Below, piece by piece: positions 1-7,830 of a stretch of DNA of 42,635 nt (position 1 is its first letter; each line of letters opens with the position of its first letter). The notes under the pieces are model-generated. The model saw nothing but the letters and a program-made list of their open reading frames with translations, was not told where the DNA came from and searched no databases. A program made the position numbers and the translations under genes. Where the stretch lies: NCBI GenBank assembly GCA_009774535.1, contig VSNY01000011.1:1-42635 (forward strand). Direction: 5' to 3'. This stretch comes from Lachnospiraceae bacterium. GTDB taxonomy: Bacteria; Bacillota; Clostridia; Lachnospirales; Lachnospiraceae.

Positions 1-6
1 TTTTAT

Positions 7-645
7 CTAAATATTTAAAAACATATGGAACCTTGGATAATATTTGAAAATGGCGCGGCCAATCATTTCGTCTTTTTGAACATACGTATAGCGCTCTGCC
101 TCTTCCAGATTCGATGCCACTCCGTCGTCGACGGCGCACTGCGCCCATTGTCTTGCGTCTTCCGAAACGTTTCGGTTATCGCCAAGCATCAGATAACAGT
201 CTTTTGGCACCTTAAACAGATAGCCGTCGTTTGCGTCTACCCATGGTTCCGGCAGATAATCTTCTTCGATCGGCGTACTGGAACCGTCAATATAGATTTT
301 GCTGTCTTTGATTTCCACTGTTTCGCCCGGAAGACCGATGACGCGTTTGATATAAATCGTTTCCCCATCGACCGGATATTTGAACATTACCACATCGTAC
401 CGCTTGGGATCTTCAAACAAATAAGAGAGCCTGCATCCAAAGATCCGGTCATTTACTTTCAGAAGATTTTCCATGGATACGGACGGGATCTTTGCGTTAA
501 TCAGCACATAGCGGTTGACAGCTCCTGCCAGGATACAGGCAAATGCAATGATCCACACATAACTTAACAGTTCTTTCCACCAGGGGCGTTTCTCTTCCTG
601 GAGCTGTTCGTTGTTTTCCCGGAGTGGTTTTTTATGTTTTCTCAT
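7..645 (-). CDS. lepB: Type I signal peptidase (paralogue 1)
   Basis: Membrane-bound serine protease that removes signal peptides from secreted proteins on the outer face of the membrane. The 212-residue protein has one N-terminal transmembrane segment (about residues 28-46) after a basic cytoplasmic tail, the Ser-Met motif with nucleophile S57, the general base K100 in IKRVIGLPGE, and the GDNR box (155-158) followed by SEDAR. An in-frame upstream ATG at 660 exists, but a GGAGGT ribosome-binding site lies inside that extension, 8 bases before the ATG at 645, so the shorter start is preferred. It lies 24 bases downstream of a second signal peptidase gene and is probably cotranscribed with it. 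Family assignment is firm; which substrates each paralogue prefers cannot be read from sequence. Confidence 0.93.
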   Translation of the reverse strand: MRKHKKPLRENNEQLQEEKRPWWKELLSYVWIIAFACILAGAVNRYVLINAKIPSVSMENLLKVNDRIFGCRLSYLFEDPKRYDVVMFKYPVDGETIYIKRVIGLPGETVEIKDSKIYIDGSSTPIEEDYLPEPWVDANDGYLFKVPKDCYLMLGDNRNVSEDARQWAQCAVDDGVASNLEEAERYTYVQKDEMIGRAIFKYYPRFHMFLNI

Positions 646-669
646 CTTAGTTACCTCCATCTGCGAATA

Positions 670-1329
670 CTAATAATCTAAAAGTGACTGGAAATGCGGG
701 TAATATTTCAGCATAGCCCTTCCAAGGATCTGGTCTTCATGTACATACGTATACTGCTTCGCATCGGTTTCATTTTTGGCAATGCCGTCCTCCAGCGCCT
801 GGTCTGCCCAAAACCTTGCGTCCAGGGAAATATTGCGGTTATCCCCAAGCATCAGGTAACAATCGTCAGGTACCCGGAAGATATAGCCGTCATTGTCATC
901 TGTCCAGGCTTCAGGCAGATAGGGTTCGGAAAGCGGCACGGCGCCGTCATCAATATAGATCCTGCCTTCGCGTATCTCTACTTTTTCACCAGGAAGCCCG
1001 ATCACACGCTTGATAAAATTCTGCGATTCATCTACCGGATATCGGAATATTACGATATCAAACCGATCTGGTTCGTCCAGCATATACGCCAGACGAAATC
1101 CGAATAGCCGGTCTCCTGGTTCTATAATCCGTTCCATAGACTCTGACGGGACTTCGGCGTTGATCAGCACAAAATGTGTCATGACCTGCGCCAGCAGAAA
1201 GGCTACTACAAAGATCTCTGCCAGTCCAAACAGTTCCCGCAGCAGAGACCTTTTTTTGCTTGTTTCCTGCTCCTGCGGCGCTTCTTCCTGCGTCTCCTGC
1301 AGCGTATCAAAATATCCTTTCTCTTCCAT
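670..1329 (-). CDS. lepB: Type I signal peptidase (paralogue 2)
   Basis: Second signal peptidase I of 219 residues. It carries an acidic, Glu/Gln-rich cytoplasmic tail (residues 10-25), a transmembrane segment at about 36-54, nucleophile S64 in the PSESM motif, base K107 in FIKRVIGLPGE, and the GDNR box at 162-165. The start has a GAGGT ribosome-binding site about 7 bases upstream. It is clearly homologous to the neighbouring paralogue over the whole catalytic region, including the unusual acidic insert after the GDNR box, so the pair probably arose by tandem duplication. It is the first gene of the minus-strand pair, read from the promoter at 1372-1400. Confidence 0.93.
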   Translation of the reverse strand: MEEKGYFDTLQETQEEAPQEQETSKKRSLLRELFGLAEIFVVAFLLAQVMTHFVLINAEVPSESMERIIEPGDRLFGFRLAYMLDEPDRFDIVIFRYPVDESQNFIKRVIGLPGEKVEIREGRIYIDDGAVPLSEPYLPEAWTDDNDGYIFRVPDDCYLMLGDNRNISLDARFWADQALEDGIAKNETDAKQYTYVHEDQILGRAMLKYYPHFQSLLDY

Positions 1330-1371
1330 TTTATACCTCGTTTTCCTTTTTTAATCTTTGATCATTTCCTT

Positions 1372-1400
1372 ATTATAAACGTATGCGGCTGTTTTTGCAA
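1372..1400 (-). promoter_or_regulatory. Promoter of signal peptidase pair
   Basis: On the minus strand, TTGCAA (1400-1395), a 17-base spacer and TATAAT (1377-1372) form a good sigma-A promoter 43 bases upstream of the first signal peptidase start. It sits back to back with the marR promoter. Confidence 0.7.
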
Positions 1401-1422
1401 TCAATAAAAATCGAAAAAGGAC

Positions 1423-1451
1423 TTGACATTTGCAGAAAATATTTTTATAAT
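1423..1451 (+). promoter_or_regulatory. Consensus sigma-A promoter of marR gene
   Basis: TTGACA (1423-1428), exactly 17 bases, then TATAAT (1446-1451): a full consensus promoter. The putative MarR operator starts at the last base of the -10 element, a position suited to autorepression. Confidence 0.85.
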
Positions 1452-1468
1452 ACTTAGGAAGCTAAATA
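1451..1468. promoter_or_regulatory. Putative MarR operator 1
   Basis: TACTTAGGAAGCTAAATA has inverted half-sites (CTTAG/CTAA). The same pattern, ACTTAG-N4-CTAAAT, recurs at 1953-1970 in front of the MATE gene, which supports both as sites for the regulator encoded between them. It overlaps the end of the -10 box. Confidence 0.65.
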
Positions 1469-1493
1469 ATAAACGGGGAGGAGGGATAGACGC

Positions 1494-1922
1494 ATGATTT
1501 CACTCAGGCAAAGCGCAGCAAGAAGTATCGGCAGGCTGAACAATCAGCTGCGCCGGAGAATTGAGCTGCTTTCGGCAAAAAAGGAATTCAGCGGTTCACA
1601 GGGCAGGACGCTTCATTTTCTGCTTGCCCAAACGGATGATGTCTTCCAAAAGGATATTGAGGAAGAATATGGGATACGTCCGCCGACAGCTACGGAATTG
1701 CTCAAACAGATGGAGAAAAAGGGACTGCTGACAAGGGAGCCGGTGCCTTATGATAACAGGCTGAAAAAAATTGTTCTGACCGATAAGGCGCTGCAGTACC
1801 AGGAACAGGTAGTAGCGGATCTGACGGAGCTGGAGGAAACACTGACCAGAGATATTCCGGAAGAGAAGATGAAGGTTTTTTTTGAAGTGATGCGCAAAAT
1901 GATGGATAACCTGTCTGCATAA
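1494..1922 (+). CDS. MarR family transcriptional regulator
   Basis: A 142-residue winged-helix regulator of the MarR family, which normally acts as a dimeric repressor released by small ligands. The DNA-binding region runs from about residue 35 to 105: the recognition part is IEEEYGIRPPTATELLKQME, and the wing has the family pattern of a D-N-R-x-K-K stretch (YDNRLKKIVLT). The start at 1494 has a strong GGAGGAGGG ribosome-binding site. The next gene is a MATE exporter with the same palindrome in its promoter, so it most likely represses itself and the exporter. The ligand is unknown. Confidence 0.9.
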   Translation: MISLRQSAARSIGRLNNQLRRRIELLSAKKEFSGSQGRTLHFLLAQTDDVFQKDIEEEYGIRPPTATELLKQMEKKGLLTREPVPYDNRLKKIVLTDKALQYQEQVVADLTELEETLTRDIPEEKMKVFFEVMRKMMDNLSA

Positions 1923-1952
1923 ATGGATGGGTTATGCTGATTTTTGGCCAAA

Positions 1953-1970
1953 TACTTAGTTAACTAAATG
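1953..1970. promoter_or_regulatory. Putative MarR operator 2
   Basis: TACTTAGTTAACTAAATG contains the perfect 12-base palindrome TTAGTTAACTAA and matches the site overlapping the marR promoter. It abuts and overlaps the weak -35 region of the MATE promoter. Confidence 0.7.
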
Positions 1971-1998
1971 TTAGGAACCAAAGTGAATGTTTTATAAT
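1971..1998 (+). promoter_or_regulatory. Promoter of MATE exporter gene
   Basis: A TATAAT -10 box at 1993-1998 lies 50 bases before the gene. The -35 region (TTAGGA at 1971-1976, 16-base spacer) is weak and adjoins the MarR palindrome. Confidence 0.5.
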
Positions 1999-2048
1999 AA
2001 ATTTGTGAAGAGAAAGTAGAAAATCAGGAAAAAGGAGAGTAAAGTTTT

Positions 2049-3383
2049 ATGACAAGTGATTTTTCAAAAGGGAAATTATTTCCTATGATTTTAAAGTATT
2101 CCGTCCCGGCGGCAGTTTCTTTACTGATCACCGCAATTTATAATATTGTAGACCGGATTTTTGTAGGAAATTATAACGGCACATCCGCATTGGCGGGATT
2201 ATCGATTTGTTTTCCGTTATCATATTTAATGATTGCGTTCGGACTTACATGCAGTGCGGGCGGTTCGTCTTTGTTTAGTCTGTTTGCGGGCAGAAAGGAA
2301 CAAAAGCAGATGAACCGTTCGTTTGGAAATGCGTTGGTTCTCGCCGTTGTATCAGAGCTGATACTGACAGTGCTTTTGCTTGTGTGGATGGACCCGGTGC
2401 TTCGTATATTTGGCGTGACGCAGACGGCGTATGCATATGCGGCGGACTATTACCGGATTGTAGCGCTGGGGTGTCTGTTTCAGGGGCTTACGTTTGTATT
2501 TTGTGATTTTGTGCGTGTGTCTGGAAGACCGCTGCTTGGCATGTGTGTAACCGGAATCGGAGCAGTGACGAATATTGTTTTGGATGCGGTGTTTGTGGCT
2601 GGCCTTGGGATGGGAGTGACAGGCGCGGCCTGGGCGACCGTGGCAGGGCAGGTCGCTTCGGCGCTGTTTGGAGGGTATCTTGTTTTGCGTGGTTATACGC
2701 TGGCAGAGATCAGAAAAGAAACGTTTCAGCCGGATGCAGCGTTGTGCGGAAAGATTATTTCCTGCGGGTTCGCATTTTGGATTGCGCAGATAGCCATGGG
2801 ACTGACCAGCCTTGTTTATAACAGCCAGCTTGGAACGTACGGAGGAGATACGGCGATCAGTGTATATGCGGTCGCAGCCAGTATTATGACGTTTGTGATT
2901 ATGCCCGCAAGCGGCATCAGCCAGGGTATCCAGCCAATTATCGGCAACAACTATGGCGCAAGGAATTACAAACGGGTTATGGATACGTTTTACCAGGCGG
3001 CTGGTTTGTCTGTGGGAGTGACCTGCGTGATCTGGCTGATCGTTATGGTATTTCCAAAAGCGATTTTTCTGTCGTTTGGAGCGACGGAAGAAATGCTGCA
3101 AATTGGGATTCCGGGTCTGCGGATGAACTTTTGCGTAACGCCGGCGCTGGGGTTCGTGATGCTGGTAACAACGTTTTTCCAGTCGATTGCCAAACCAGCG
3201 CCGTCCATTGTACTTACGGTATTCAGACAGATTTTATTTTTGATTCCGTTTCTTTATGTGCTGCCTGCGGTATGGCAGGTGCAGGGCATTTTTGCTGCGC
3301 AGCCTGTAAGTGACCTGATCGCGGTAGTAATTGCTGCCGTCCTGATTCTAAGGGAGCAGAAGAGACTATTGCATGGTGATTGA
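2049..3383 (+). CDS. MATE family efflux transporter
   Basis: A 444-residue multidrug and toxic compound extrusion (MATE) protein, expected to export cationic compounds using a Na+ or H+ gradient. It has about twelve hydrophobic segments in two similar halves. The N-terminal pattern (GKLFPMILKYSVPA, then IYNIVDRIFVG) and the mid-protein IQPIIGNNYGARN loop are typical of the family. Length is normal and there is no break. It has an AAAGGAGAG ribosome-binding site. The upstream MarR gene and shared operator point to inducible efflux. It converges with the kinase gene 16 bases further on. Substrate unknown. Confidence 0.93.
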   Translation: MTSDFSKGKLFPMILKYSVPAAVSLLITAIYNIVDRIFVGNYNGTSALAGLSICFPLSYLMIAFGLTCSAGGSSLFSLFAGRKEQKQMNRSFGNALVLAVVSELILTVLLLVWMDPVLRIFGVTQTAYAYAADYYRIVALGCLFQGLTFVFCDFVRVSGRPLLGMCVTGIGAVTNIVLDAVFVAGLGMGVTGAAWATVAGQVASALFGGYLVLRGYTLAEIRKETFQPDAALCGKIISCGFAFWIAQIAMGLTSLVYNSQLGTYGGDTAISVYAVAASIMTFVIMPASGISQGIQPIIGNNYGARNYKRVMDTFYQAAGLSVGVTCVIWLIVMVFPKAIFLSFGATEEMLQIGIPGLRMNFCVTPALGFVMLVTTFFQSIAKPAPSIVLTVFRQILFLIPFLYVLPAVWQVQGIFAAQPVSDLIAVVIAAVLILREQKRLLHGD

Positions 3384-3398
3384 AATGATCTGCAACAA

Positions 3399-5585
3399 TC
3401 AGCTGTCCGGATTTCCATATAAATAGCGGTGCGTCTGGATGGTTTTCGCAATGGTTTCTAACAGCACGGGAACATCAATAGGTTTTGGCAGATGTGCGTC
3501 CATGCCGCTTTCAATGGATTTGCGTTTGTCGCTTTCATACGCGTCTGCGGAGAGCGCAATAATCGGGATACGCGATAACGTCTGATTTTCCAGTTTGCGG
3601 ATGGCCTTTGTGGCCTGGCGTCCGTTCATAACCGGCATCTGTATATCCATCAGGATCAGGGCGTATTCTTTCGCAGAGTCTTTTTGCATCATTTCCAACG
3701 CAATGCTGCCGTTTGCAGCTGTATCAACGACAAATCCGAGACCTTCGAGAATGGCTGTCTCGATCTCCAGGTTAATCTCGTTGTCTTCCACGAGCAGGAT
3801 TTTGTGGCGGGACAGGTATTCGATGGTTTCGTCTGTACTCATGCAAAGTGGGATCGGATGGTTCTGTGTCCGGAAGTGGAATGTTACGGTAAATGTCGTG
3901 CCTTTTCCTACAGCGCTTTGCACTTCAATTGTCCCGCCCAGTACGGATACAATATTTTTTACAATGGTAAGCCCCAGTCCGGTGCCGAGTACACCGCTGA
4001 AAGTAGTATTTTTTTCTCGTTCAAACGGTTCATAAATATGCCCGAGAAATTCAGGACCGATTCCGATACCGTTATCTGCTACTATAAACTGGTAGACGGC
4101 ATGGTCGTTTGGCAGGGCGTCCGGTTCGGTGGCTCTGAGCGTTACGCGGCCGCCGTCCGGCGTATATTTGATCGCATTGTGCGTCAGGTAAATCAGGAGT
4201 TTTTCCAGTTTGTACGGGTCGCTGAAAATATCACGATGCGATAAGCCTGATGTGTCCAGTACAATTTCGATCTTTTTTTCGCTGGATAGCGGAAGCAAGG
4301 CATGCTTTACGTTTTCCAGTATTTTTGGCAGATTGCACTCTTCTTCTGTAATATGGGTATCCGCAGAATCGGTGCTTGCAATTTCCAATATTTTATCAAT
4401 CAGATCCAGCAGCTGTTCACTGGAAGAGTTGATCCGGTTTAAGTAATATTTCAGGTTGTCCCGGTTATGCAGGTTGTCCCTGGCAAGCGCCGTAAATCCG
4501 AATATCGCATTCAGCGGCGTACGCATATCGTGGGACATATTGGATAAGAAAATATTTTTTGCCGTAATCGCAAGTTTCGCATTGTTCAGCGCTTCCTTTA
4601 ACAGCTGCTTTTGCTCCATCTCGCGCCGCACCTCGTCGTCGACTCTGCGGTATCCGAGTACGATCTGAGAGACCTGGCCGCTGTTTCCGACGTTGACGAT
4701 ACGCAGCTGCAGATATTGGATCTCGCCGTCTTTCATCACCTTGTAATTAATATAGTAGGTTTTGCTGACCAGCAGCTGTTCCCGGATATACGCCGGTGCT
4801 GTCTGCATCGCTACGGCTTCACGGTCTTCCGGGTGTACCCATATACGGATATAATCCGCGGTATACCATGTAAAACTGCGCGGCTGCTCGGTATTTTCAA
4901 ACTGCTGCAGCGTCCGGTTGCTCAGGCGGTAGGGCTGGATACGGTCATGGTCTAAGTCTGCGTAAAGAATAGATTCGTAATTAATACTCAGCCCTTCAAT
5001 TACCTCCAGGCGGCGCAGATGTTCCTGGCTGATCATTTTGATTTCGTTGTGGTAATGGTCAATCAGGTTTTTTAAAGCCTGTTCCTTTTTGACCTGTTCA
5101 GCCAGAATTGCCTGCTGCATCTGTTTTTTCTCTGTGGCGTCCCCGATAAATACGTAAAAAATATCGCCCGCGGCGTCGCTTTGAATGAAATGTCCGTAAT
5201 CTTCCACCCACAGAATTTCTCCATCCTTGCGCCGGACGCGGTATTCTACATAGTCCAGGTCGTACTGGCTGTCTGCGACCTGTTCCCGGATGCTTCGTTC
5301 TACCGTTGCAAGATCGTCGGGATGAACAAAACCCTGAAACGAATTTCCAGTCATCTCTCGGAATTCTTCCAGTGTATCGCATTGGCAGATACGCAGCAGC
5401 GCTTTGTTGGCGTAGATGATCTGTTCTTCTTGATTGGCATGGTAGATTAAAAATCCGCCCGGCATCTCATCCATAAACCGGATCATGCCATAGGCCTGGC
5501 TGGGATCTGCGGTGCCGCCCGCAGGGCTGTTTAACAGAGTCAGAATATATGCAAGCAAGGTGTGGTCTATTTTTCGTTCTTTCAT
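3399..5585 (-). CDS. PAS-PAS hybrid sensor histidine kinase with receiver domain
   Basis: A cytoplasmic-looking hybrid kinase of 728 residues with no clear transmembrane segment. Order: PAS domain (about 37-155), coiled linker, second PAS (about 200-315), HisKA dimerisation domain with phospho-acceptor H352 in NMSHDMRTPLNAI, HATPase domain (N box, DNGIGI and GTGLGLTIVK), then a C-terminal receiver domain (KILLVEDNEINLEI, phospho-acceptor Asp in LMDIQMPVMNG, final Lys in LPKPID). The ATG at 5585 is chosen because GGGGAGA lies 9 bases before it; the upstream TTG at 5594 would touch that site. No output regulator lies beside it, so phosphotransfer to a distant partner is likely. Signal unknown. 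Confidence 0.9.
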   Translation of the reverse strand: MKERKIDHTLLAYILTLLNSPAGGTADPSQAYGMIRFMDEMPGGFLIYHANQEEQIIYANKALLRICQCDTLEEFREMTGNSFQGFVHPDDLATVERSIREQVADSQYDLDYVEYRVRRKDGEILWVEDYGHFIQSDAAGDIFYVFIGDATEKKQMQQAILAEQVKKEQALKNLIDHYHNEIKMISQEHLRRLEVIEGLSINYESILYADLDHDRIQPYRLSNRTLQQFENTEQPRSFTWYTADYIRIWVHPEDREAVAMQTAPAYIREQLLVSKTYYINYKVMKDGEIQYLQLRIVNVGNSGQVSQIVLGYRRVDDEVRREMEQKQLLKEALNNAKLAITAKNIFLSNMSHDMRTPLNAIFGFTALARDNLHNRDNLKYYLNRINSSSEQLLDLIDKILEIASTDSADTHITEEECNLPKILENVKHALLPLSSEKKIEIVLDTSGLSHRDIFSDPYKLEKLLIYLTHNAIKYTPDGGRVTLRATEPDALPNDHAVYQFIVADNGIGIGPEFLGHIYEPFEREKNTTFSGVLGTGLGLTIVKNIVSVLGGTIEVQSAVGKGTTFTVTFHFRTQNHPIPLCMSTDETIEYLSRHKILLVEDNEINLEIETAILEGLGFVVDTAANGSIALEMMQKDSAKEYALILMDIQMPVMNGRQATKAIRKLENQTLSRIPIIALSADAYESDKRKSIESGMDAHLPKPIDVPVLLETIAKTIQTHRYLYGNPDS

Positions 5586-5723
5586 ACGAAACAATCTCCC
5601 CTGGAATCTGTCAGTTGTGTTTTTTATATTTCATCAGTTTACCATAAAAAAGATGCCGTGTCATCAGAATCGCTTATTTTTTCCGAAATAATTGGCTCCC
5701 TGTATTTCTGCTTAAAAATTTTA

Positions 5724-5752
5724 GTGACAGCCCTACGTAACTGTGATAAAAT
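5724..5752 (+). promoter_or_regulatory. Promoter of terD operon
   Basis: GTGACA (5724-5729), 17-base spacer, TAAAAT (5747-5752), 49 bases ahead of the first terD start. Confidence 0.6.
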
Positions 5753-5780
5753 AGAATTTAACATTTTTTGTTAATTCTAT
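5751..5780 (+). promoter_or_regulatory. Leader hairpin before terD operon
   Basis: ATAGAATTTAACA and TGTTAATTCTAT form a 12-bp inverted repeat with one bulged T around a five-T loop. It lies between the -10 box and the ribosome-binding site, so it could be an operator or a 5' leader hairpin. The function is inferred from position only. Confidence 0.5.
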
Positions 5781-5800
5781 CATAACAGGAGGTACTAATT

Positions 5801-6382
5801 ATGCCGATTAATTTATCAAAAGGCCAGAAAGTAGATCTGACAAAAGGCAATCCAGGCTTAAAGAACATTATGGTCGGCCTGGGATGGGATGTGAACGCGT
5901 TTGATTCCGGGGCGGATTTTGACCTGGACGCGGCAGCTTTTATGGTTGGCGCGAATGGGAAATGTCCGACAGAAAAAGAATTTGTCTTTTACGGCAATCT
6001 CGAGCATGCAAGCGGCGCCATCAAGCATATGGGCGATAATCTGACCGGGGCTGGTGAAGGTGATGACGAACAGATCGAAGTTGATCTGACAAAAATCCCT
6101 GCAAATGTGGAAAAAGTGGCGTTTACTGTGACGATCTATGATTCCGACGTCCGAAGGCAGAATTTTGGACAGGTATCCAATGCGTTTATCCGGATTGTGG
6201 ATGAAGCGACCAATACGGAACTGATCCGGTATGACCTCGGAGAAGATTTTTCGATTGAAACGGCCGTTGTTGTTGGTGAATTATACCGGCATAGCGGGGA
6301 ATGGAAATTTAACGCGATCGGAAGCGGCTTCCAGGGCGGTCTGGCGGCGCTTTGCGCGCATTATGGAATAGAAGTGGCTTAA
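5801..6382 (+). CDS. terD: TerD family stress protein 1
   Basis: A 193-residue single TerD domain. TerD proteins bind Ca2+ and are linked to tellurite and general stress resistance; the mechanism is unresolved. Visible family motifs are LTKGNPGLKNIMVGLGWD, the acidic FDLDAAAF strand, the HMGDNLTGAGEGDDE calcium-binding loop, and RYDLGEDFSIETA near the C terminus. An AGGAGGT ribosome-binding site precedes it. It is the first of three tandem paralogues, with only 11 bases to the next. Confidence 0.93.
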   Translation: MPINLSKGQKVDLTKGNPGLKNIMVGLGWDVNAFDSGADFDLDAAAFMVGANGKCPTEKEFVFYGNLEHASGAIKHMGDNLTGAGEGDDEQIEVDLTKIPANVEKVAFTVTIYDSDVRRQNFGQVSNAFIRIVDEATNTELIRYDLGEDFSIETAVVVGELYRHSGEWKFNAIGSGFQGGLAALCAHYGIEVA

Positions 6383-6393
6383 GGAGGTAGAAA

Positions 6394-6975
6394 ATGCCAA
6401 TAAGTTTACAAAAAGGACAGAAAGTAAGCCTTACAAAAGGAAATCCAGGGTTAAAAAACGTTGTGGTCGGCCTTGGCTGGGATGTGAACCAGTTTGATAC
6501 CGGTGGGGATTTTGACTTGGATGCGGCAGCGTTTATGCTGACAGATGCCGGAAAAGTATCCAGGCAGGAGGATTTTGTATTTTTCGGAAATCTGACGCAT
6601 CCGTCCGGCAGTGTGCAGCATATGGGCGACAACCTGACCGGAGCCGGGGAAGGCGACGATGAACAGATCAAGATTGATTTGTCTAAAGTTCCGGAAAATA
6701 TTACGAAGATCGCTTTTACCGTTACGATTTACGAACCGGAAAAAAGACGTCAGAATTTCGGGCAGATCAACAATGCGTTTATCCGCATTTATAATGAAGA
6801 TACAGGTGAAGAAATGCTGCGTTATGACCTGGGTGAAGATTTTTCCATCGAGACGGCCGCAGTGTTTGGCGAAGTTTATAAAAACGGCAGCGAGTGGAAG
6901 TTCAACGCGATCGGCAGCGGTTACCAGGGCGGCCTGGCAGCGCTCTGTGCGCAGTATGGCGTGGAAGTAGAATAA
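6394..6975 (+). CDS. terD: TerD family stress protein 2
   Basis: 193 residues and very close to the upstream copy in length and motifs (LTKGNPGLKN, GLGWDVN, FDLDAAAF, GDNLTGAGEGDDE, RYDLGEDFSIETA, GSGYQGGLAALCA). It begins 11 bases after copy 1 with an AAGGAGGT ribosome-binding site. The two share most residues, as expected for recent tandem duplicates, and probably act together as Ca2+-binding cytoplasmic or membrane-associated stress proteins. Confidence 0.93.
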   Translation: MPISLQKGQKVSLTKGNPGLKNVVVGLGWDVNQFDTGGDFDLDAAAFMLTDAGKVSRQEDFVFFGNLTHPSGSVQHMGDNLTGAGEGDDEQIKIDLSKVPENITKIAFTVTIYEPEKRRQNFGQINNAFIRIYNEDTGEEMLRYDLGEDFSIETAAVFGEVYKNGSEWKFNAIGSGYQGGLAALCAQYGVEVE

Positions 6976-6987
6976 AGGAGGCATTTT

Positions 6988-7578
6988 ATGTCAGTAAGTT
7001 TGCAAAAGGGCCAGAAGGTCAGCTTATCAAAAGAACATGCGGGTCTTTCCAAAATGATGGTCGGCCTTGGCTGGGATGAGGCGCAGAAGGCAAAAGGCGG
7101 ATTTTTCGCGCCGAAGCCAAAGCCAATCGACTGCGACGCGTCTGCGCTGCTGTTAAAAAACGGCAGGCTGTGTGATAAGAGCGATATTATTTATTTTGGA
7201 AACCTTGGCCATAAGACAGGCGCGATCCAGCATATGGGCGATAACCTGACCGGAGCCGGCGACGGTGATGATGAACAGATCCTGGTGGATCTTGACCGGA
7301 TTCCGGCTGAATATGACCGGATTGTGATTGTAGTCAATATTTATCAGGCCGTGCAGCGCAAACAGCATTTCGGTATGATCCAAAACGCGTTTATCCGTCT
7401 GGTAGATCAGCGCAACAACGGTGAAATGTGCAAATACAACCTCACCGACAATTATTCCGGCATGACGGCCCTGATCTTCGGCGAGATTTACCGCCATAAC
7501 GGCGAATGGAAATTCAGCGCCGTCGGCCAGGGGACGACAGACCCAGGGCTTGGGGAACTTGCGAACAGATATGTGTAG
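6988..7578 (+). CDS. terD: TerD family stress protein 3 (divergent)
   Basis: 196 residues and the most divergent of the trio. It keeps the N-terminal LQKGQKVSLSK, the GLGWDE motif and the HMGDNLTGAGDGDDE loop, but has an insert GGFFAPKPKP after the GLGWDE motif and ends with a different C terminus (GLGELANRYV) in place of GLAALCA. The acidic FDLDAAAF strand is replaced by IDCDASALLL, keeping the two aspartates. A separate role in a mixed TerD assembly is possible. Ribosome-binding site AAAGGAGG; 12 bases after copy 2. Confidence 0.92.
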   Translation: MSVSLQKGQKVSLSKEHAGLSKMMVGLGWDEAQKAKGGFFAPKPKPIDCDASALLLKNGRLCDKSDIIYFGNLGHKTGAIQHMGDNLTGAGDGDDEQILVDLDRIPAEYDRIVIVVNIYQAVQRKQHFGMIQNAFIRLVDQRNNGEMCKYNLTDNYSGMTALIFGEIYRHNGEWKFSAVGQGTTDPGLGELANRYV

Positions 7579-7609
7579 GCGGCATACCGAACCAGTCACA
7601 GGATAAAAC

Positions 7610-7663
7610 TGCATAATCACGTAACAATAAAATAAAATCCGTGTATAAGATCGCGTGATTGCA
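7610..7663. repeat. Inverted repeat after terD3
   Basis: TGCA-ta-ATCACG at 7610-7621 pairs with CGTGATTGCA at 7654-7663, a stem with a two-base bulge and a long AT-rich loop. There is no T tract, so it is not an obvious terminator. It lies next to the larger folded element at 7685-7796. Confidence 0.4.
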
Positions 7664-7684
7664 GCAACAATATATATATCGCAT

Positions 7685-7796
7685 GTTACTGTCCATGAGA
7701 AAGCAAAGTCTGGCAGCCGTTCAGATGATCTATGGAACTGCTGCGAAGTCCGCGGCTCCGCCGCAGGATGTTCACTGGCTTCGCATGGACAGTAAC
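7685..7796. repeat. 112-base folded palindromic element (three-way junction)
   Basis: Perfect 13-base terminal inverted repeats (GTTACTGTCCATG, 7685-7697; CATGGACAGTAAC, 7784-7796) extend inwards by GAAAGC/GCTTC with one bulge. The enclosed sequence holds two further hairpins: GCAGCCGTTC/GAACTGCTGC (7713-7722/7735-7744, one mismatch) and GCGGC-TCC-GCCGC (7752-7764). The whole could form a three-way junction in RNA or a cruciform in DNA. It could be a MITE- or REP-like repeat or a leader RNA of the ATPase gene. No open reading frame in it looks real. Confidence 0.6.
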
Positions 7797-7830
7797 TGCC
7801 GGATAGAAGAAACTGGAGGAAATATTACTT

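Noticed and set aside
5801..7578. Tellurite resistance island
   Set aside because: Only terD genes are present, with none of the other ter genes, so a tellurite label is not justified.
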